From Agrobacterium leguminum (GTDB lineage Bacteria > Pseudomonadota > Alphaproteobacteria > Rhizobiales > Rhizobiaceae), in assembly GCF_015704895.1 (NCBI RefSeq), contig NZ_JADQWB010000005.1, positions 62,001 through 126,000 on the forward strand: a stretch of DNA of 64,000 bases. The letters are read 5' to 3'. Both the position numbers and the translations under genes were made by a program. Below the pieces are notes generated by a model. It was not told the DNA's origin, did no database searches, and saw nothing but the letters and a program-made list of their open reading frames with translations. Shown piece after piece: positions 17,581-26,920 of the stretch (its first letter is position 1; each line of letters begins with the position of its first letter).

Positions 17581-20500
17581 TCACTGAAATTCGAAAATCT
17601 GCCGGAAGACGCCCGGCGCGATCAGCGACAGCGGATTGATCGTCAGCTTCGGCTGGTCCGTCTGGCCGGAGAGCTTGAAGGTGATGCCGAGCAACCCCCG
17701 GTCGCGGCCATTGCCGAGGAAGATGCCGATGAAGGGCAGCTCGCCGAACAGCCGGTTCAACCCATAGGCGGGCATGAAGGTGCCGGTCATATCCATGCGG
17801 CCGCTCTGGTCCTTCAGCAGCCCCTGGAAGGTCGCGCCGATCTGCTCGCCGCGCACGACGCCGTTTTCCACCGCCACCGAACCGTTGACATAAACCAGCC
17901 GGGCAAAGCCGCGCTGGAATTTTTCCGAGCTGACATCGATATTGCGGCGCACCGCATTGTTGAGGCTCCTGCCGTCCTCGCCCGTCGGCGTGGCGACGAT
18001 ATCCTGAAGCTTGGCTTCGTTGACGACGGCAAAATTGCGCAGGTCGAGCGATCCGCTCCAGTCGCTGCCATTGGAGGTCGTCAGCGCAAGGTTAAGAAGG
18101 CCGCCGCGAATGCGGCTGTAGATATTGGCGAAACGGGCGAGCGACCCCGCATCGCTGCTGGTCAGCGTCACGGTTCCCGTCGCCCCGCGATTGACGGTCT
18201 GCGCCACCACCGCCTGGCCGTTGCCGGTGACGCCACGGAAATCGATGGAGCGGACCTTGCCGTCCCGCACGCTGACATCGGAACTGACATTGGCAAGGAT
18301 TTCATCGTTAAACCCGTAGACCTTGTCGAATTGCGTCTTGATGGCAAGGGATGGCTGCGAACGCGACGTCCCGTCGCCGCTGCCGGAAGAGCTGCGAAGC
18401 TTTGAGAGGAAAGGCCTGACATCGGCGGATTTCCCCGATGCGTTGATGATATAGCCGTTCTTCGAAGCGGCGACCGAAACGGCGTAATTATCGGAGGGCG
18501 AGAGCTGCACGCGGCTGAGATCGGCTGAAATCAGCCCGTTCTTGCTGAAGGCGATATCGCCGGCCGCGCCGAAGCCGTCGCCGTCGAGCGAGAAGTCGCT
18601 GATCGTCGTGCGCCCGTCTCCCATTTCCATGGTGAAGGTGGCGCTGGCGGGAATGCCGATGCCCTTGCTCCAGCCGAGCCCCGGCAGAATGATCGACGCC
18701 TTGGTCAGATCGAGCCGGATATCCTGGCGTTTCGGGTCGGCGCCGTCGATTTCAATCGCCGTCGTGCCGCCGAGGACCGTGGAGAGTTCCGGAGCGAGCT
18801 TGGCAACCTGCGTTTCGTTCAGGCTCGCCTTCAACGACAGCGTCGGCGCGATATCGCTGTTCTTGCGCACCGGCTCCGTCATCACGATGTCCATCGGCAC
18901 GTCGTCCACGCGGCCCCTGCCCTCCAGTTTGAGCTGGCGGTCGTCCAGCGTCATGAAACCGTCGAGCGCAGTCACCTTGTGGCCCGCAAAGGGCTTGGTC
19001 AGCGACAGGTTCTTCAGATCGAGATCGGCCGTCCACACCGGCGGAGGCGGATTATGGCTGGAAAGCAGGCCAACGGTCAGGTTGGCATGGGCTTTGACAT
19101 CGCCGGTGAAATCCTCGGGCTTGAACTGCGTATCCTTGAGCGCATTGATGGGTTTGAGCGCCGCAAGCTCGGCCACGGCATCGGCCGAGCCCGAAACGTT
19201 CAGTTCGAGATTTCCAAGCAGCGGCTTGTCGTAAACAGCGGAAATGAGAAAACGGCTGTTTTCCAGCGCGAGCGACCGGTTCGACGGGAAATAGGATGTC
19301 CCCCGCTTGATATCGACGGCCATCTTGCCGCCGACGAGGTCGAAATGCGCGTCGACATCGCGCAACGGCGGAATGTCGCCGGTGGTATTGAGACGCGTAT
19401 CGTCAATATCGAAACGAATCTGCATTTCGCTTTCGCCGAGCACCAGCGGGCAGCCGGGGCCGCACATCCGTCCCTGCGGGATGAAGATCGCGATTGAACC
19501 ATTGGTGACGGTGCCGCCGTAGAGATTGGACACCACCCAGTCACGCGGCTTGTGCGCCATCCAGAACGGCCAGAGCTGCTTGACCGCCGTGGCCTCCATC
19601 TTCGGAATCTGCCCGCCGAAACTGATTTCCGGCGACCCCTGGCCGAACCGGATTTTCAGCGATCCCGCCATGTCTCCAAGCGGGCCTGTCACATAAAGCG
19701 AGGGAACGTCGAGCTGCTTCGTCGCCGCCGTAAAATGCCCGTCCGCCTTCAGGCTGAAAGGAACCGGGGCCTCGCCCGAAGCTTCGGACGAAGCAACGGC
19801 ATTGTCGATCCGCAGCGAAAGGCCGAAACCGTCTTCCGTATCGCTGAATTCACCGGCGACCGGAAGAATTGTCCGCCCGAGCTCCAGCCGCGAATTGTCG
19901 ATGACAAGGGTGCTTTTGGCAAAGTCATAACGCGCATGGACATTGCCAGCCGTAAAGGTCTGGGACTCACCGCCGATCATCAGCGTTCCATTGCCGAGGC
20001 CGAGCGAAATCTCCAGCCGTGGCTCCTGCCCTTCCATGGCGCGCCGAGCGACAATATTGATACCCGTCTTGACGTTCAGGCCTTCATGGAGATTTCCGTC
20101 GGGATCGTATTTCTCAAGAAACGGGCCGATATCGAAACCGTCGATGCGGGCTTCAAAACCATCTATCCGGCCACCCGATCCGGAAGTCTGCAGCGACACG
20201 CTGGCAATTTCACCGTTAAACAGCGTTTCTCCATCGAGCGAATATCCGCCCTCTTGATCGGGCGTCAGCGACAATTCGCGCACTTCGACGGTGCGCGGCT
20301 TGCCCAACTCTCCGGGCGGCAGGTGAACCGAAACGCTGGAAATATCGATTTCCTCGGTTCCGCTGCTCAGAAAAGCCTGAGCGAGCTTGTCGAGCTGCCC
20401 AAAGGCCTCCTGCAATTGCTGCGGCACGGCGTCGAGCTTGACGCTGGCGAGATCGAACCCGTTACCCTTGGGCAAAAGCGCCGTATCGAGCTCCATCCCG

Positions 20501-20964
20501 TCGGCCTCGAGGCTCTCCACCGAGACGCGGCCGGTAAGAAGCGCAAGCGGATCGAGCGCCATGCCGATTGCCCGGGCCCGGCTCATATGCTGGCCGGATT
20601 CCTTCTCGATGATGTCCACGTCCTCCGCCACCAGCGCAAGGCGCAGCCCGGTGGAAAACCTGATCGCCGAAGAACCGATCCGCGCGCTGTAATGGGGGCC
20701 GAGCGCCCTTTCCAGCGCCTGCTGCGCCTGGCTGGAAAGCGTCGCATCGATCGATCCCGTCTCGACGGAAAGAATGATGCCGCCGATGGACAGGAAGGCC
20801 AGCACGAAAAGCGCTGCGAAAATCTTGATGAAGGCGCGCACCATGGAGCGCGGCGCCGGGCAATGCACGATGATGGGATCTTCGGCCTGCGCCGAAGGAA
20901 GATCGTGCAGCGCAATGATATCGCGTCTGCCGAACTTGACCTTTTCACCCCTTACTTCAGCCAT
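17581..20964 (-). CDS. Giant AsmA-like/DUF3971 envelope protein
   Basis: The protein has 1127 residues. A cytoplasmic N-terminus of about 45 residues is followed by one membrane helix (about 45-66, FIKIFAALFVLAFLSIGGIIL). The rest, about 1060 residues, is periplasmic and rich in beta strands. It shows the repeated Gly/Asp/Ser-rich pattern of the AsmA/YhdP group and an AsmA-like C-terminal region ending SLIAPGVFRQIFEFQ. Relatives such as YhdP form hydrophobic grooves that carry phospholipid between membranes, so lipid transport or outer-membrane maintenance is the likely role. It is divergent from bcp, across a region with a 21-bp inverted repeat. Confidence 0.85.
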   Translation of the reverse strand: MAEVRGEKVKFGRRDIIALHDLPSAQAEDPIIVHCPAPRSMVRAFIKIFAALFVLAFLSIGGIILSVETGSIDATLSSQAQQALERALGPHYSARIGSSAIRFSTGLRLALVAEDVDIIEKESGQHMSRARAIGMALDPLALLTGRVSVESLEADGMELDTALLPKGNGFDLASVKLDAVPQQLQEAFGQLDKLAQAFLSSGTEEIDISSVSVHLPPGELGKPRTVEVRELSLTPDQEGGYSLDGETLFNGEIASVSLQTSGSGGRIDGFEARIDGFDIGPFLEKYDPDGNLHEGLNVKTGINIVARRAMEGQEPRLEISLGLGNGTLMIGGESQTFTAGNVHARYDFAKSTLVIDNSRLELGRTILPVAGEFSDTEDGFGLSLRIDNAVASSEASGEAPVPFSLKADGHFTAATKQLDVPSLYVTGPLGDMAGSLKIRFGQGSPEISFGGQIPKMEATAVKQLWPFWMAHKPRDWVVSNLYGGTVTNGSIAIFIPQGRMCGPGCPLVLGESEMQIRFDIDDTRLNTTGDIPPLRDVDAHFDLVGGKMAVDIKRGTSYFPSNRSLALENSRFLISAVYDKPLLGNLELNVSGSADAVAELAALKPINALKDTQFKPEDFTGDVKAHANLTVGLLSSHNPPPPVWTADLDLKNLSLTKPFAGHKVTALDGFMTLDDRQLKLEGRGRVDDVPMDIVMTEPVRKNSDIAPTLSLKASLNETQVAKLAPELSTVLGGTTAIEIDGADPKRQDIRLDLTKASIILPGLGWSKGIGIPASATFTMEMGDGRTTISDFSLDGDGFGAAGDIAFSKNGLISADLSRVQLSPSDNYAVSVAASKNGYIINASGKSADVRPFLSKLRSSSGSGDGTSRSQPSLAIKTQFDKVYGFNDEILANVSSDVSVRDGKVRSIDFRGVTGNGQAVVAQTVNRGATGTVTLTSSDAGSLARFANIYSRIRGGLLNLALTTSNGSDWSGSLDLRNFAVVNEAKLQDIVATPTGEDGRSLNNAVRRNIDVSSEKFQRGFARLVYVNGSVAVENGVVRGEQIGATFQGLLKDQSGRMDMTGTFMPAYGLNRLFGELPFIGIFLGNGRDRGLLGITFKLSGQTDQPKLTINPLSLIAPGVFRQIFEFQ

Positions 20965-21068
20965 ACGCCCGTGTTTGCCCCTGAATAGCTTTTGTTTCGC
21001 CGCAACACCGGAGCGGATGGCGAAAAGTGTAAGCGGTTTTCATCCGGAATGCCGCTCTGATTCTTTAA

Positions 21069-21127
21069 TCCAGATCACGATTGAGATTTAAGGTCGAAAC
21101 CATCTGAAATCTCAATCGTGATCTGGA
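21069..21127. repeat. Perfect 21-bp inverted repeat in a divergent promoter region
   Basis: The arms 21069-21089 and 21107-21127 are exact reverse complements with a 17-base loop. Each carries the core CAGATCACGATTGAGATT or its reverse. It lies in the 234-bp gap between the divergent AsmA-like gene and bcp, upstream of both, so a terminator role does not fit well. A second, imperfect palindrome CGGATG...CATCCG lies at 21014-21046. It could be an operator, a leader hairpin, or a small dispersed repeat. Confidence 0.85.
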
Positions 21128-21198
21128 CGACGCGCGGTTTCGCTATATATCGAATGTGGCGACTTTCCCTCAACATCCCGGCGAAAGAAAGGTAGATT

Positions 21199-21666
21199 AT
21201 GACAGACTTGACGATTGGCGGCCCGGCTCCCGATTTTACTTTGCCCCGCAACGGTGAAGGGACGGTGACATTGTCCAAACTGCAAGGCAAGGCCGTCATC
21301 CTCTATTTCTACCCGAAGGACGATACTTCCGGCTGCACCGCAGAAGCCATCGACTTCAGCGCGCTGGGCGGCGAATTCGAGGCAGCCAACGCCGTCGTCA
21401 TCGGCATTTCGCCCGACAGCGTCAAAAGCCACGACAAGTTTGCGGCAAAACATTCCCTTTCAGTCATGCTCGCTTCCGACGAGGAGAGGAAGGTTCTGGA
21501 GGCTTATGGCGTCTGGAAGGAAAAAAGCATGTATGGGAAAAAATACATGGGCGTCGAACGCACGACCGTCCTCGTTGCTCCGGATGGAAAAATCGCGGAA
21601 ATCTGGAACAAGGTGAAGGTCGCGGGCCACGCCCAGGCCGTTCTCGAGGCTGTGAAGAAGCTCTGA
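21199..21666 (+). CDS. bcp: Thioredoxin-dependent peroxiredoxin of the Bcp/PrxQ family, single cysteine
   Basis: This enzyme reduces H2O2 and organic peroxides in the cytoplasm. It has 155 residues and the AhpC/TSA fold. The peroxidatic cysteine is C46 in DDTSGCTAEA. The usual E. coli-type resolving cysteine five residues on is replaced by Ile51, and there is no other cysteine, so it must be a one-cysteine form resolved by an outside thiol such as glutathione/glutaredoxin or thioredoxin. AAAGG lies upstream of ATG 21199. The DUF455 gene follows 14 bp downstream, so the two are probably co-transcribed. Confidence 0.92.
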   Translation: MTDLTIGGPAPDFTLPRNGEGTVTLSKLQGKAVILYFYPKDDTSGCTAEAIDFSALGGEFEAANAVVIGISPDSVKSHDKFAAKHSLSVMLASDEERKVLEAYGVWKEKSMYGKKYMGVERTTVLVAPDGKIAEIWNKVKVAGHAQAVLEAVKKL

Positions 21667-21680
21667 GGGACCAACCCGTC

Positions 21681-22505
21681 GTGACGCCCCCGTTCAAAAT
21701 CATCTCGCTGCGAGGCGGCGCGACGGATGCCATCGTGAGCGCCGATCTCGACAGAAAGACCGCGCTCGCGCAGGAAACGGCGACACGCTGGTTCGAGCGC
21801 CGCCTGTCGCTGCGCTCCCCTCTCGACCCGCCGCTGCCTGAGCGGCCGGGAAGGCCCGAGAAGCCGGAACTCGTGCCGCCAACCGCCGTGGAACGCCGCT
21901 CCCTACACAGCCTCAGGGGCCGCATCGCGCTGCTGCACGCCATCGCCCATATCGAACTCAACGCCGTCGATCTCGCGCTCGATATCGTCGCCCGTTATGC
22001 CAGCGAGCCGGTGCCGCATTCCTTTTTCGATGGCTGGATGCAGGTCGCCTTCGAGGAGGCGAAACATTTCCGGCTGGTGCGGGACAGGCTGAGAAGCCTC
22101 GGCGCGGACTATGGCGATCTGCCGGCCCATGACGGGCTCTGGCAGGCCGCGCATTCCACCCGCAACGATCTCACCGCACGGCTCGCCGTCGTGCCGCTCA
22201 TCCTTGAAGCGCGCGGACTGGACGTCACCCCTTCCCTGCAGGCGAAGATGCGTGAGACCGGCGATCTCGAAAGCGCTGCCGTTCTCGACATCATCTATAA
22301 TGACGAAAAGGGCCATGTCGCCATCGGCGCGAAATGGTTCCGGTTCCTGTGCGCGCGTGAAAAGAAGGACCCGGCCGCAACCTTCAGGCAGCTGGTGCGC
22401 GCCAATTTCCGCGGCCCTTTGAAACCTCCCTTCAACGACATTGCCCGCGCCGAAGCCGGCCTGACACCTTCCTTTTATCGCTCGCTCACATCCGTCAGCC
22501 AATAG
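21681..22505 (+). CDS. DUF455 family ferritin-like protein
   Basis: The protein has 274 residues and starts at GTG 21681. The core shows ferritin-like metal-binding motifs: LLHAIAHIELNAVDLALD (about 93-110, E and H ligands), VAFEEAKHFRLV (about 129-140), PLILEARGLDV, and IYNDEKGHVAIGAKWF (about 209-224). These E/ExxH pairs are what a di-iron site needs. DUF455 proteins are uncharacterised; a relation to the tRNA hydroxylase MiaE has been proposed. Its position after bcp suggests a link to oxidative stress. Confidence 0.85.
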   Translation: MTPPFKIISLRGGATDAIVSADLDRKTALAQETATRWFERRLSLRSPLDPPLPERPGRPEKPELVPPTAVERRSLHSLRGRIALLHAIAHIELNAVDLALDIVARYASEPVPHSFFDGWMQVAFEEAKHFRLVRDRLRSLGADYGDLPAHDGLWQAAHSTRNDLTARLAVVPLILEARGLDVTPSLQAKMRETGDLESAAVLDIIYNDEKGHVAIGAKWFRFLCAREKKDPAATFRQLVRANFRGPLKPPFNDIARAEAGLTPSFYRSLTSVSQ

Positions 22506-22597
22506 CCGACATCGCCGAAAGGCTTCTCCGGCAAAACTTCGTTAACCTTAACGAATTATGATTTCCCTTAAGAAATCGGCCAGTCCGGAGAGAGATT

Positions 22598-23896
22598 GTG
22601 ACTGATACGGCGGAAAACCGGGTATTCGGCAAAAAGCGTGAGCCGCACGTGCTCATTCTCGCGCGCGGCGACAGGGTGCGGCACATGACCATCCGTCCGT
22701 GGATGGCGGCGCTTGCCGGCTGCACGATCGGCCTTTTCTCGCTCGGTTATCTCGGCGCCACAGGCTATCTCATTTTGCGCGACGACCTGATCGGCGCGAC
22801 CATGGCCCGCCAGACCCGCATGCAGAACGACTATGAAGACCGCATCGCAGCGCTGAGAGCCCAGGTGGACCGCGTCACTTCCCGGCAATTGCTCGATCAG
22901 CAAGTCGTTGAAAAGAAAGTAGAAAAGCTGCTGGAGCAGCAGGCGGCGCTGACCTCGCGGCACGGCCGTATGAGCGAATTGCTGGAGCGCGCCGAAAATT
23001 CCGGCATCGCCGCCTCCCCGGCCGCGCCCTCGTCTCTTTCGAACGCCATGGCGCCGGAAAAACGCGCCGACCTCTCCGGCGGCCTTTCGGCCATTGAAAA
23101 GCTGATGACGCCACGCAAGCCGCAGGCGGAAAAGCCCGCCACATCGGACAGACGCGCCGCCTATGTACCCGAAGCCGGCGAAACGCCATCCGACCGGGCC
23201 GACCGGGTGTTTTCCAAGGTGACACTGTCGCTGAAGGATATCGAACGCCAGCAGATATCGCGCATCGCCAGACTGACCAGCGACGCCGAGGACAAGGCGA
23301 ATGCGATGCAGGACATCATCCGGCAGGCGGGCCTGAAAATCGAAGAGAACGGCAACGACGACATAGGCGGCCCCTATGCCGATCCCGAGCGCGGTGACAC
23401 CGATCCTTTCAACCTGTCGCTCACCAATCTCGACAATGCGCTGAACCGGCTCGACATCGTCAAGGAAACCGCGACCAACCTGCCCTTCGGCAACCCGGCC
23501 CCCGGTCGGGCGATCACCAGCCGATTCGGCAACCGGATGGATCCGTTCCTCGGCCGCCCGGCCCTTCATACCGGCATCGATTTTCGCGCCGAAACCGGTG
23601 CTGACGTCAAATCCACCGGCGCGGGCAAGGTGACGGTGGCGGAAAATTCCGGCGGCTACGGCAATATGGTCGAGATCGATCACGGCCAGGGCGTCTCGAC
23701 GCGATTCGGCCATCTCTCCGCCATTCTGGTGAAAGCCGGCGACAGGGTCGAGGCCGGCGACGTCATCGGCCGCGCCGGCAGCACCGGTCGCTCCACCGGT
23801 CCGCATGTGCATTACGAGGTGCGCCGCAACGATACGCCGGTCGATCCGATGCGGTTCCTGATCGCCGGAACGGAACTCAAAACCTATTTAAAATAG
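22598..23896 (+). CDS. M23 (LytM) zinc metallopeptidase, membrane-anchored
   Basis: This is a cell-wall endopeptidase or regulator, 432 residues. One membrane helix (about 33-58, MAALAGCTIGLFSLGYLGATGYLI) is followed by a coiled-coil region (about 70-130) and a Pro/Ala-rich linker. The LytM domain (about 305-425) has the zinc-binding motifs HTGIDF (about 323) and HVHYEV (about 403) and an intact GHLS loop, so it can be catalytic. The layout resembles RgsM, an M23 peptidase needed for polar growth in Rhizobiales, but I cannot confirm orthology. GTG 22598 follows CGGAGAGAG. Confidence 0.88.
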   Translation: MTDTAENRVFGKKREPHVLILARGDRVRHMTIRPWMAALAGCTIGLFSLGYLGATGYLILRDDLIGATMARQTRMQNDYEDRIAALRAQVDRVTSRQLLDQQVVEKKVEKLLEQQAALTSRHGRMSELLERAENSGIAASPAAPSSLSNAMAPEKRADLSGGLSAIEKLMTPRKPQAEKPATSDRRAAYVPEAGETPSDRADRVFSKVTLSLKDIERQQISRIARLTSDAEDKANAMQDIIRQAGLKIEENGNDDIGGPYADPERGDTDPFNLSLTNLDNALNRLDIVKETATNLPFGNPAPGRAITSRFGNRMDPFLGRPALHTGIDFRAETGADVKSTGAGKVTVAENSGGYGNMVEIDHGQGVSTRFGHLSAILVKAGDRVEAGDVIGRAGSTGRSTGPHVHYEVRRNDTPVDPMRFLIAGTELKTYLK

Positions 23897-24115
23897 CAGC
23901 CCGATTTTAATGCTTTTTTTGCGCTTTTTACGATAAATCGCTGAAATCTGCACCAAAGGCCCAGAAGCCCCGCCCGAACCCCGCTGTTTCGCGCGCTTTT
24001 CCCGTTGTTTCCTTGACTTTCCGGCAATTTGGGCATATCCCCGCGCCAAGTCTTTGCAAGTGCTGTCGCGGCACGCAGGTGTTCTTACCGAACCAGAACG
24101 GAAAAAGTTCTTCCT

Positions 24116-25612
24116 TTGACAACATTCTCTGATCTTGGCCTGAGCCAAAAAGTTCTTTCCGCTATTGCAGATGCCGGCTACACGACGCCGACACCCATTC
24201 AGGCTGGCGCCATTCCGCCGGCGCTGGAAAAGCGTGATATCTGCGGTATCGCACAGACCGGCACGGGCAAAACCGCGTCCTTCGTTCTGCCGATGCTCAC
24301 CCTGCTCGAAAAGGGCCGCGCCCGCGCCAGAATGCCGCGCACGCTGATCCTCGAGCCGACCCGTGAGCTGGCAGCGCAGGTGGCGGAGAACTTCGAGAAA
24401 TACGGCAAGAATCACAAGCTGAACGTCGCCCTGCTCATCGGCGGCGTTTCCTTCGAAGACCAGGACCGCAAGCTTGAGCGCGGCGCCGATGTGCTGATCT
24501 GCACCCCCGGCCGCCTTCTCGACCATTGCGAGCGCGGCAAGCTTTTGATGACCGGCGTGGAAATCCTCGTCATCGACGAAGCCGACCGTATGCTGGATAT
24601 GGGCTTCATTCCCGATATCGAGCGCATCGCCAAGATGATCCCGTTTACCCGGCAGACGCTGTTCTTCTCGGCCACCATGCCGCCGGAAATCCAGAAGCTG
24701 GCCGACCGGTTCCTGCAGAACCCCGTCCGTGTCGAGGTCGCCAAGCCCTCCTCCACGGCAAAGACCGTTGCCCAGCGCATCGTCGCCGCGCACAACAAGG
24801 ACTATGAAAAGCGCGCGGTACTGCGCGATCTCGTCCGCGCCGAAGAAGCCGAACTGAAGAACGCCATCATCTTCTGCAACCGCAAGAAGGATGTGGCCGA
24901 CCTGTTCCGCTCGCTCGACCGTCACGGTTTTTCCGTTGGCGCGCTGCATGGCGACATGGACCAGCGTTCGCGCACCACGATGCTGCAGAACTTCAAGGAC
25001 GGCAATCTGAAGCTGCTCGTCGCCTCCGACGTTGCCGCACGCGGCTTGGACATCCCCGATGTCAGCCACGTCTTCAACTTCGATATTCCCATTCATTCGG
25101 AAGACTATGTCCACCGCATCGGCCGTACCGGTCGTGCCGGCCGCTCGGGCAAGGCCTTCACCATCGTCACCAGGAGCGACACGAAGTATCTCGACGCGAT
25201 CGAAAAGCTGATCGGCGAAAAGATCGAGTGGCAGAACGGTGACCTCTCCACCCTTCCCGCGCCGATGGAAAGCTTTGAAAGCAATTCCGGCCGCCGGGGC
25301 AAGGAACGGGGCGGCCGGGGCCGCGACCGCAACCGTCGCGACGCAGCGCCGGTCGAAAACATCAATCAGGGTGCACAATCCGCTGCGGATACGGACATCG
25401 CGGCTCATGGAGACGACAAGGTGAAAGCAGAACGCAAGCAGGAAAAGACCCCGCGCAATTCCGACCGCAACAGCCGCAATCCGTTGCACGCCAATGACGA
25501 CAACCGCGACCGCCGCCGCCATTATCGCGACCATGACGATGGCCCGACACCGGTTGGTTTCGGCGACGACATCCCCGCTTTCATGCTGATCGTGGCCAAC
25601 GCCAAGGCCTGA
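24116..25612 (+). CDS. DEAD-box RNA helicase, RhlE-like
   Basis: The protein has about 498 residues. The Q motif region GYTTPTPIQ, motif I AQTGTGKT, motif Ia PTRELAAQ, motif II DEAD (in VIDEADRMLDMGF), motif III SAT and motif VI HRIGRTGRAGRSG are all present. A C-terminal low-complexity basic tail (about 385-480), with Arg/Gly and Asp/Asn-rich stretches, is likely an RNA-binding and degradosome-type extension. The start is uncertain: TTG 24116 sits right before the Q-motif region, but a TTG at 24029 is in frame. The Nudix gene begins 8 bp after the stop. Confidence 0.92.
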   Translation: MTTFSDLGLSQKVLSAIADAGYTTPTPIQAGAIPPALEKRDICGIAQTGTGKTASFVLPMLTLLEKGRARARMPRTLILEPTRELAAQVAENFEKYGKNHKLNVALLIGGVSFEDQDRKLERGADVLICTPGRLLDHCERGKLLMTGVEILVIDEADRMLDMGFIPDIERIAKMIPFTRQTLFFSATMPPEIQKLADRFLQNPVRVEVAKPSSTAKTVAQRIVAAHNKDYEKRAVLRDLVRAEEAELKNAIIFCNRKKDVADLFRSLDRHGFSVGALHGDMDQRSRTTMLQNFKDGNLKLLVASDVAARGLDIPDVSHVFNFDIPIHSEDYVHRIGRTGRAGRSGKAFTIVTRSDTKYLDAIEKLIGEKIEWQNGDLSTLPAPMESFESNSGRRGKERGGRGRDRNRRDAAPVENINQGAQSAADTDIAAHGDDKVKAERKQEKTPRNSDRNSRNPLHANDDNRDRRRHYRDHDDGPTPVGFGDDIPAFMLIVANAKA

Positions 25613-25620
25613 CCGCGGGA

Positions 25621-26046
25621 ATGGACAGCATGACGCCGACCGCCAGGCCAGGTCTCGATTTTCCGGGTGTCGGCGTCGGCCTCGCCATCATGCGTGACGG
25701 CCGCGTGCTTTTATGCCGGCGCTTGAAGGCGCCGGAAGCCGGATACTGGAGCATTCCGGGCGGCAAGGTCGATCACCTTGAAACTTCCCTCGCCGCAGCA
25801 CGCCGCGAGGCCGAAGAGGAAACCGGGCTCAAGATCGGCACCGTCGAATTTCTCTGCCATAGCGAATTCATCGATACGGAAGATCGCCACCATTGGGTTT
25901 CGCTGATCTTCGTGACACGCGATGCGCAGGGTGAGCCGGCACTGACCGAACCCGACAAGCTTTCCGCCATCGGCTGGTTCGATCCGGATAAGCTTCCCGA
26001 ACCCATCTCCGCCTTTGCCAGGGACGCCCTGGCCGCCCTGAAATAA
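25621..26046 (+). CDS. Nudix hydrolase, MutT-like
   Basis: The protein has 141 residues. The Nudix box GGKVDHLETSLAAARREAEE, followed by ETGL, fits the pattern Gx5Ex7REUxEExGU at about residues 44-66. The substrate cannot be read from the sequence; the length and the short N-terminal strand fit the MutT/ADP-ribose pyrophosphatase group. It follows the helicase by 8 bp and is probably co-transcribed. A second ATG at 25630 is possible. Confidence 0.9.
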   Translation: MDSMTPTARPGLDFPGVGVGLAIMRDGRVLLCRRLKAPEAGYWSIPGGKVDHLETSLAAARREAEEETGLKIGTVEFLCHSEFIDTEDRHHWVSLIFVTRDAQGEPALTEPDKLSAIGWFDPDKLPEPISAFARDALAALK

Positions 26047-26920
26047 ACCGCACAAGCGACTGGCCGAACTCGCTCGCGGGCGATAATGGCCGTCAACGGG
26101 GCATTTTCAAGCAGTCATGTTGATCTGTACGTCGGAGCCGGCTTCACCCTCTCCGCGCGATATCTTTTCCATAAATTCGAAAATGAAAGAACGTCTTTGC
26201 GCAGGACTTTTCTAATTCAATTTTAAATTGCTTAAATTAGCTCCATGTAAAAAACCGCCCCAGTTTCCCGAAGCGGTTTATACGTAATGAAAAAAATAGA
26301 ATATGAAATGCAATATAGTCTGGCAGTGCTTATAACCGGAACACTTTCCGAGGCCTGTTACAGCCAATTTCAGTCGTCCCCTGAAACAGTTACATCTAAG
26401 CTAATCATTTACTTTCCGTCAAGCAAATCTTCTCGCAAATGCGAAAAAAACATGGCGGAAAAGAGGTGAACGATGTGAAGGTTTATATATTTACGTTATA
26501 TATCAATAAATTACAAATATGAAAATAAAATGTGCATCTTTTTGTGCTGCACTTTAAAAAGCAGAATCGCGGACCAGCTTTTTCTAAACTGTGCTTATAC
26601 GCGCCACATGTAATGGATTTATGAAGTAACGCCCGCCGCGACAATGATGTGAAATACTTCCCCACCCATCCGGCGCGGGAGCGAATTGCTCGTCGGCAAA
26701 AATAATCCTTCAATAAAAACATGGTGCGCAATTATATCGAACAGCAACAACTACAAGCTGCGACAGCGACCCACCCTCCCGAATCGGACAACTTCAGAGC
26801 AAATCCGCCGTCCCGCAGATGGCGATATGCGAATATGATGGAACATCGGCGATTTTTCCTTTGGAAAACCGGTTGTTGCCGATAAACATCAAGCCGGGAC
26901 AACAGGATTTCTATCACGTC
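26047..26920. other. AT-rich intergenic stretch with a minus-strand terminator
   Basis: This stretch is markedly AT-rich from about 26180 to 26620 and has no frame with a convincing ribosome-binding site. AAACCGC (26252-26258) and GCGGTTT (26273-26279) form a stem. Read on the minus strand it is followed by a run of T (GCGGTTTTTT), the form of an intrinsic terminator for a minus-strand transcript. Short frames at 26287-26469 (+), 26483-26731 (-) and 26732-26917 (-) are weak. A non-coding RNA or a decayed acquired segment are the two simplest explanations. Confidence 0.5.

Noticed and set aside
23888-25534. A 548-residue minus-strand frame over the DEAD-box helicase
   Set aside because: It is antisense to the helicase, which has all motifs.
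26483-26917. Two short minus-strand frames in the AT-rich stretch as genes
   Set aside because: They have no ribosome-binding site, no domain, and odd composition (runs of Cys).
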